A program made the position numbers and the translations under genes. Below are positions 57,501-64,000 of a stretch of DNA of 64,000 nucleotides, piece after piece; the stretch's first letter is position 1, and each line of letters opens with the position of its first letter. A model generated the notes under the pieces. The model had not been told where the DNA came from and did no database searches. It saw only the letters and a list, made by a program, of their open reading frames with translations. Origin of the DNA: Humulus lupulus (lineage: Eukaryota; Streptophyta; Magnoliopsida; Rosales; Cannabaceae); NCBI RefSeq assembly GCF_963169125.1, contig NC_084793.1, positions 227,090,360 to 227,154,359 on the forward strand, in the 5' to 3' direction.

Positions 57501-58143
57501 TGTTGACTGATGATTTTGCCAACGACACGGAGTCACTAAAACGATAAGAATTTATAAGCTGAATGCAAGAACTAAACGACACAAATTTTTTATAGTGGTT
57601 CGACCCCGGAGATTGGTAATAACCTACATCCACTTGATGATTTTATTGATGTAAACCTTGACACCTGCGATTAGCAAACTAGGGTTCACTAAGTTTCACA
57701 AGCTCCAAAGTGGAATACAAAAATCGCGTATAAAAACACTTGTTCCCTCTGAATACAAAATTCATTCCCCTTAAATGAATCCGATGAGTCCTATTTATAG
57801 GCTCAAGGATGTACATATGGGCCAATGGGTCGTGTTTAAACTTTTTTACAAGCATCTTTGAATAATAACGGAAATCATCATAGTTAAACATAAATAGGAT
57901 CAAATATCTTAGAAATATATGACTTATAACTGTATGTGAACTTTGACTTTGTTTCTACGATCAGACCTAGTCGCATATGTTAGCATATCTTTTGTCGTAC
58001 TGTTCAACATCTTTCTTAAACCCATCGAGAAGCTTGCTATCCTAGTCGTTGATTGACCAGACTGTCATCAATAAATAGTCCTGTGCTATCCACGTGCACC
58101 CCGATCATGCCACGTCAGGAAGCAAATGTTTTTTGGTTAAACA
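57501..58143 (-). repeat. 5' LTR of element G
   Basis: 643 bp, the same length as the left LTR. A minus-orientation TATA box (cctataaataggac, about 57789-57803) lies upstream of the presumed start. Confidence 0.92.
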
Positions 58144-58520
58144 AATACCTATGCTCAAGTGGTGGAAAAAGCCCTTACTGCTGTGGGTGCCGAAGATCAG
58201 ATATGGAAGGAAGGTGCCGCAAGGCGTGATGCTTGGAGGACGGTGCCTCCCTTCACTTGTTCTAGCCGAGTCAGTGGCCCCAATGAGTAGAAGAGAAAGG
58301 CCCCAGATTCTTTTGCTCTTCCTGGTCCAGATAGGAGGGCACGAGATGCCTTTGGTGGTCATCACAGTGTGGGAGAGAACTGGAGAAGTTTCCCAGAGAG
58401 TCTCTAGGGGAGTGTAGAGTCAGAGCATGCTTCGTCTTTGGGAGTGTTGGTCACTTGAGGAAGGATTTCCCACAAGCCAGAAAAGAAGAAACAAAGAGAA
58501 GCGACAACCTCACTCCAACC
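58144..58520 (+). pseudogene. C-terminal gag of element E
   Basis: It continues the capsid after element G with TYAQVVEKALTAVGAEDQIW, a Pro/Arg/Gly-rich segment with a stop at about 58287-58289, and a degraded zinc knuckle readable as CFVFGSVGHLRKDF (two of the four ligands changed), in a shifted frame. Confidence 0.8.
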
Positions 58521-58806
58521 AGAGTGTTCACCTTGACCCAGACCGAGGTTGAGGCTAGTCCCTCGGTCATGATAGATTAGATTTCTAGTGCTAGTTCTTT
58601 ATTTACTGCATTGATTGACTCAGGGGCTACTCATTCATTTATATCTGCTAGGGTGATTGACTCAGAGTGTTCACCTTGACCCAGACCGAGGTTGAGGCTA
58701 GTCCCTCGGTCATGATAGATTAGATTTCTAGTGCTAGTTCTTTGTTTACTGCATTGATTGACTCAGGGGTTACTCATTCATTTATATCCGCTAGGGTGAT
58801 AGACTG
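58521..58806 (+). repeat. 143-bp tandem duplication across the protease active site of element E
   Basis: Starting at agagtgttcaccttgaccca (58521), the sequence repeats at 58664 with only a few differences. Each copy carries the protease motif ALIDSG(V/A)THSFISARVI, so the active site is present twice in tandem. Confidence 0.93.
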
Positions 58807-60309
58807 TTTTTGTAGACCTTGTGATCTATATGCTAGGGGATTTTGGACTTTGTTACCAACTGGGGAACTAGTAGTCTCTAGGAGGTGGGTTAGAGCATTA
58901 CCAGTAGAGAGTTGTCTGTGGATATGATTAAACTGGTGATGGATGATTTTGATATGATCTTGGGGATGGATTGGTTATCAAAGTATGGGGCGACGATAGG
59001 ATGGTGACTTTTGAGCCTGAAGGAGAGGAACCATTTGTGTTTGTGGGGATGGTGAGTGGACCCTGAGTGCCTATGATCACTGCATTAAGAGCTAGAGACC
59101 TGTTGGAAGAAGGTTGCATAGGATTCCTAGAAAACATGGTGGATACCTCTAAGGTCGTTTCAGTTGGACCAGGTGAGACTAAATTGGTATGTGAGTTCCC
59201 TGATGTATTTCCAGAAGACCTGTCAGGGTTGCCGCCACACCAAGAGGTCAAATTTGTCACAGAATTGGCACCAGAAGCAGAACCAGTATCGAGGGCACCT
59301 TATAGAATGGTGCCAACATAGTTAAATGAACTAAAGCTTCAACTGCAAGAAATACTGGATCTAGGATTCATTAGACCCAGCTTTTCCCCATGGGGTGCTC
59401 TAGTGCTGTTTGTTAAGAAGAAGGATGTGTCCTTAAGAATGTGCATCGATTACCAAGAGCTGAATATTAAGAATAAGTACCCACTTCCAATAATTGAAGA
59501 TTTGTTTGATCAGTTACAAGGGAAGATGGTGTTCTCTAAGATTGACCTTCGGTCAGGCTACCATCAATTAAGGATTAAGGAGGAGGATATACCAAAGATC
59601 GCGTTCCATACGAGGTATGGACACTATGAATTCCTGGTCATGTCTTTTGGATTAACCAATGCCATAGAAACTTTCATGGATATGATGAGTATGGTATTTA
59701 GGAATTATTTCGATAAGTTTGTAATGTTATTCATTGATGATATACTGGTGTACTCCCAATCAGAGGCAAAACACGAGCAACATCTTCGTTTGGTACTACA
59801 GCAGCTGAGGGAGCAGAAGTTAAATGCTAAGTTCAGTGAGTGTAAATTCTAGTTACCCCAGGTAACATTTCTAGGGCATATCGTGAGTAAAGAGGGGATT
59901 CTAGTGGACTCAACCAAGATAGAGGCAGTGAGAGATTGGCTGAGACCGAGCAGTGTACCAGAGGTTAGGAGCTTCTTGGGATTAGCAAGGTACTATCGGT
60001 GATTCGTTGAGGGATTCTCCATAATAGCCACATCATTGATGGAGGTGACACGTAAGAAGATGAAGTATGTCTAGAAGGATAAATGTGAGAGCAGTTTCAA
60101 GGAGTTGAAGCGACGATTGATCACCGCTTCGGTATTAAGTGTTCCATCAGATAGGGAAAAGTTTGTAGTCTACTGCGATGCTTCGAGGCAAGGTTTGGGT
60201 TGTGTATTAATGCAAGTTGGGAAGGTGATAGCCTACGCGTCTAGACAGCTAAAGGAGTAAGAGCAGAGGTATCCCACTCATGATCTGGAACTAGCAGCGG
60301 TGGTATTCG
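58742..60309 (+). pseudogene. Protease end, RT and RNase H start of element E
   Basis: The protease begins LIDSGVTHSFIS, and in another frame DDFDMILGMDWLSKYGA follows near 58940. After VCEFPDVFPEDLSGLPPHQE, RT reads [51 protein letters not shown] and an intact [10 protein letters not shown] active site. RNase H starts with FVVYCDASRQGLGCVLMQ and IAYASRQLKE. Stops include 59850-59852 (TAG for Trp), about 60001 (TGA for Arg) and about 60073 (TAG for Trp). At 60310 solo LTR J interrupts. Confidence 0.92.
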
Positions 60310-62218
60310 TGTTAGGAGTGTGTCCTAAAAGCATGTAAAGACATTTGTTTTTTCTGTGAATAAATAAATACAATGGTTTATTATTATTGTTATATTTAGA
60401 TTGTTAAATTATTGTTTGAATAATTTTGTAAATATCAGAAAAATTCCATATTCATTATTGAGGATGTGATCTTGTATTAGTACGAGAGAATTAAGATCAC
60501 ATGAATGAATAAAAATAGTCAACAACGACAAATTAAAGTTATGGAATTCTTTAATTGGAGTTGTAAGTACGGTTTACTGAGTATCATAATGATACAAATA
60601 ATCTAGATTCGGATTATTGATGTAGTAAGACATCTCGGTAAATGTGCTTTATATAATATGATTATATATGACATGGACCGATATGAATTAGAGTCTTTAT
60701 CCAAAAACCATTTAATAATAAAGACTTGTAATTCATATCATAACAGATGATCATTTATAGATCAACCTAAATCCTGAGTGTTCATAAACTCTTGTTAATG
60801 TTTATTAAATCTTTTGATTCATTCGTTAAGGTCTCTTCAAAGAATGAGGCTAATGACTTTTGTTTTGGAGATTTAATATCATGGATGGCTGGGAACATGT
60901 ATCAACAATACGGAATCTAATCTTTCCTAACAGATCGTATATTAGTTCCCTTAAGGGTTAATTCTGGAATTGAATGATTTTGAGCTCAAATCTATAATTA
61001 GATTATAGATTAATTATTCACTAGTGAATTAATGGTACTTAAGGAATAAGAAGTAAATTAGAAAGGTTAAATGGTAATTCTCCCATTCTAATTTATGAAC
61101 TAATTAATTAGAGGGTTGAACTATTGTAAGATGGTTATATCAATGGACGACTTAAGAAAAAGATTTCTGTAAAAGTATATCTATAACATAAAGAGTGCAA
61201 TTCTGAATTTATAGTGGAGTAATATCAGAATTAATAAATTAACTATTATAATTAAAGAGTTTAATTATTTAGTTTCAATTTATTGGAGCTTAATGTTATA
61301 GGTCCATGGTCCCTGAAATGGCTCAAACAATCACTGTCAAAGGCAAATGCAAAAATGGGCAAAAAGGACTTATGTGATAAGGAAAATATTTTTCTATGTA
61401 TCAAACATAATTATTGTTTAATTATGTGTAATTAATTAATTAAGAATTAATTAATTATTTGATTTATCAAAAATATAATTAATTTTGAATTAATTTATTT
61501 TTGGGATTTTTGGTATTTAAATAATAATAAAAATTGGGAAAAATCACATGCCTGCACAGGCATGTGGTACATGTGTGGCACAGTGCACAGGCACTGTGCT
61601 ACACGCATAAGAGATGTACTTAGTCTCTTGATTCCACAATTTTAGTTATTTAAATATTAAATAAATAATGAGATATTTTAATATGATTAAAATATTATTA
61701 TTTAAACAAAAATCTGATAACTAATCAGTTATTTTGAATTTGTTTAAAATAACAAATATTTTAATATATTGGATATTATTAAATATTGGATATCATTTTT
61801 CACAGAATGTAATTTTTCAGGGATAGAAAAATATCTAGAATTCTCTCAGAGAAAAGAGAACAGTGACAAAAACAAAGGTCATTGTTCTTCACAAAACCTA
61901 GGTCCAAACTTTATCAGATCTCATGTGTTGAGAATATCTGATAAATAGTTATTGCCTATTATTTGTATAGCGAGCCCACACTCGTTCTTTGTGTGCCTGA
62001 GAACATTTTGGAAGATTTTGGTGTGAGATCTCAAGGATTCAGCCATACGAAAAGATAGCAGCAAGGAAGGACCTGAGGTAATTTTTTCTATTCTTGTCAT
62101 TGATTCAATATATATAAGAGTGTGACGAAGTAGATCTAGAAATCTTATGGGATTAATCTGACAATTTGATTGTTGTTCCGCTACGCATAATCTCTGATTT
62201 GATCAATAAAAACCAACA
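60310..62218 (+). mobile_element. Solo LTR (J) in RNase H of element E
   Basis: 1909 bp, TGTTAGGAGTGTGTCC...aaaaccaaca, with a perfect target duplication attcg (60305-60309 and 62219-62223). The AT-rich body and ctacgcataatctctgattt end are of the long-LTR copia kind; the lineage is an inference. A hairpin-prone cctgcacagg/ggcacagtgcacaggcac stretch lies at about 61550-61600. Confidence 0.93.
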
Positions 62219-63472
62219 ATTCGCACTAAAGGTATTGAGGCACTATCTGTATGGAGAGAAGTGTGAAATATACACTGGCCATAAAAGTTTGAAGTATTTC
62301 TTCACTCAAAAGGATTTGAATATGCGCCAAAGGTGTTGGCTGGAACTGGTGAAGGACTATGATTGTGAGATTTTGTACCGTCTAGGAAAGGCCAACGTTG
62401 TGGCTGACACATTGAGTCGGAGGGTCCCAGGGCAGTTGTTCAGTTCAAGACAGATATCAAAAAAGCTAGCTGAATAGATGATGAGAACTAGAATTGAAAT
62501 GGTAGTTAGTCAGCTAGCCAAAATTTCTCTTTAGTCCACACTCCTTGAGAGGATCAAAGAAGCGCAAAACAGGGATCCTCAGTTGAGGAAACACAGGGAG
62601 AATATCTTAGCTAGAATGGCTAGAGAATTTTCTATTTCAAAGGTAGATCTGCTGAGGTATAAAGGTCGGATTTGTGTTCCGATGGATTCCCGTATCAGGC
62701 GAGAGATTCTGGATGAGTTTCATACCACTCCCTATTCCTTACATCCAGGTATGATGAAGATCTACCAAGATTTAAAGACTATGTACTGGTGGCCAAGGAT
62801 GAAGAAGGATGTGGTGGATTATGTGGCCAAGTGCTTAACCTATCAGCAGGTGAAGCCTGAACATCAAAGGCTAGCAGGGTTGTTGCAGCCTTTAGGGATT
62901 CCAGAATGGAAGTGGGAAGATATTACCATGGACTTTGTGGTTAGATTTCCGAGAATAGTTGGGCAACATGATTCTGTGTGGGTGATTGTGGAGGTACACC
63001 AAATCAACCCAATTTTTGCTTGTTAGTATGAGTTATACGGTGGAGCAATATGCTGAGTTGTACGTGAAAGAGATTGTGCGTCTCCATAGGGCTTCAAAAT
63101 CGATAGTGTCCGACAAGGACCCCACCTTCACCTCCAAGTTTTGGGAAAGCCTACAGAAGGCTATGGGCACGCATTTGGGGTTTAGTAAAGCTTATCATCC
63201 TTAGGCTGATGGACAGTCTGAGAGGACGATTCAAATACTAGAGGATATGTTGCGGGCCTATGTGTTGTATTTTGGGGGAACTTGGAGTAAGTATCTCCCT
63301 TTGATTGAGTTTTCTTATAATAACAGTTATCAAGCGACTATCGAAGTGGCTCCGTGTGAAATGTTATATGGGCAGAAGTGCAGATCATCTATTCATTGGG
63401 ATGAGATGGGTGAGAGGAAGTGCTTAGGTCCTGAGGTCGTTCAGAGGACTAACGGGCAATTTAGAAGATTAG
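62219..63472 (+). pseudogene. RNase H end and integrase of element E, broken
   Basis: RNase H resumes at [20 protein letters not shown] and ends [11 protein letters not shown]. The integrase zinc domain reads EFHTTPYSLHPG with CLTYQQ (last Cys changed to Tyr). The core shows ITMDFVVRFP, IVSDKDPTFTSKFW and ADGQSERTIQ, so the three acidic residues are present; TAG at 63202-63204 lies just before the last (Gln expected). A one-base shift near 62988 splits the core. Reading continues with LIEFSYNNSYQ and MLYGQKCRSSIHWDE. It is cut at 63472. Confidence 0.92.
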
Positions 63473-64000
63473 TGCAATGCCCTACTACCCTAGAGTCGTT
63501 TCCATGTGATTTTAAAATGTGCAATTAACTCGCTAATCGAGGTTTTAACCCCAAAAAGTGTGATTACGTTAAAATAAATATTCATTTAATAAAACTTTCG
63601 TAAAAAAGTTTAAACATTTATTAAAATTATAGAAAAGTTACATGGGATCCCAAAATATTGTTTAAGACATATTTACAACTCAAAAGTCTTTATACAGTCG
63701 ACCTAGGCGAAAAAATCAGTCATTTAAACAGCGCTCCTCAAAACTACCCCAACCGTGGTAGCCAGGCAGGCCAAACATGTACGCACTGCTCCATGCCCTC
63801 CAACTCATGGTTGGTCGACCTTTTCCTTGCCCTTACCTGCACCATAGATTACCCATGAGCTGAGGTCTAGCAATAAAACTTCATAGCACAACATATAATA
63901 ATTTATTTCAACAAATGCATAGCTAATATGACACAACAGACAATCTACAAGTTTCTATCATAATTCACAACAGCAGCCTACGCCAATCACAATCTTAACC
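63473..64000 (-). mobile_element. Reverse Tekay-type LTR entering the window edge
   Basis: It begins tgcaatgccctactacc (the LTR 3' end on the minus strand, TG-CAATG decayed from tgtaatg) and runs through the familiar cttacctgcaccat block to the end of the window. The sequence is close to the 3' part of the LTR of element E in reverse. It is inserted in E integrase; whether it is solo or part of a full element cannot be seen. Confidence 0.85.

Larger units (their letters stand above)
44939..58143 (-). mobile_element. Tat-lineage Ty3/gypsy element G with antisense accessory gene
   Basis: This 13.2-kb element (about 11.7 kb without inserted solo LTR H) has two 643-bp LTRs, a primer site beside the right LTR and, on the minus strand, gag-PR-RT-RH-aRH-IN. 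Flanking five-mers actac (44934-44938) and aatac (58144-58148) fit a decayed duplication. The second, archaeal-type RNase H is the hallmark of the Tat (Ogre/Retand/Grande) group. A 5.7-kb segment between integrase and 3' LTR carries an opposite-strand gene. By eye the LTRs are roughly 90% identical, so the insertion is old. Confidence 0.92.

Overview
This is plant nuclear DNA made almost entirely of transposable elements nested inside one another. LTR-retrotransposon lineages, an En/Spm (CACTA) DNA transposon and plant-type calcium-dependent protein kinase exons identify a higher plant, most likely a eudicot with a repeat-rich genome; the species cannot be fixed from sequence alone. No intact host gene, tRNA, rRNA or CRISPR array was found. 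Every retroelement reading frame is broken by stops or frameshifts.

Nest 1 (1-20677). A Ty3/gypsy Tekay-type chromovirus, element A, runs on the + strand: truncated 5' LTR (1-1010), tRNA-Met-type primer site, broken gag/protease, a short RT remnant (9429-9697) and a 3' LTR (9698-19443). It sits in the gag of a reverse-oriented gag-only copia element (19444-20677). A related solo LTR (B, 3042-9428) sits in A's pol and itself holds a complete gag-only copia element (3774-7763) with a perfect 5-bp target duplication. A 6.8-kb non-autonomous CACTA transposon (10109-16938, 3-bp duplication gaa) sits in A's 3' LTR and carries captured kinase exons (12793-13372).

Region 2 (20678-28789). AT-rich DNA of no recognised content surrounds one complete minus-strand chromovirus (22951-28276) with two 402-bp LTRs about 97% identical, a perfect duplication (atgag) and a decayed gag-PR-RT-RH-IN-chromodomain polyprotein. 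It is the youngest datable insertion here.

Nest 3 (28790-39315). A broken + strand Tat-lineage element (LTR, primer site, gag pieces, RT/RH piece) is cut by a Tekay solo LTR (29718-32255), a gag-only copia fragment (32400-33538), an unassigned LTR (to 35661) and two truncated reverse Tekay LTRs.

Nest 4 (39316-64000). A second + strand Tekay element, E, has its 5' LTR at 39316-41536 and pol to 63472. Into it went a Tekay solo LTR (F), a 13.2-kb minus-strand Tat element G with 643-bp LTRs, a solo LTR J and a reverse Tekay LTR at the window edge. G carries an opposite-strand, intron-containing accessory gene between pol and its 3' LTR, interrupted by solo LTR H.

Strongest leads: kinase exon capture by the CACTA element; 51-bp LTR subrepeats built on a palindrome of two inverted W-box cores; the gag-only copia family; the spliced antisense gene of G; a hybrid LTR at 9698-19443; and GC-rich blocks shared by unrelated LTR families.
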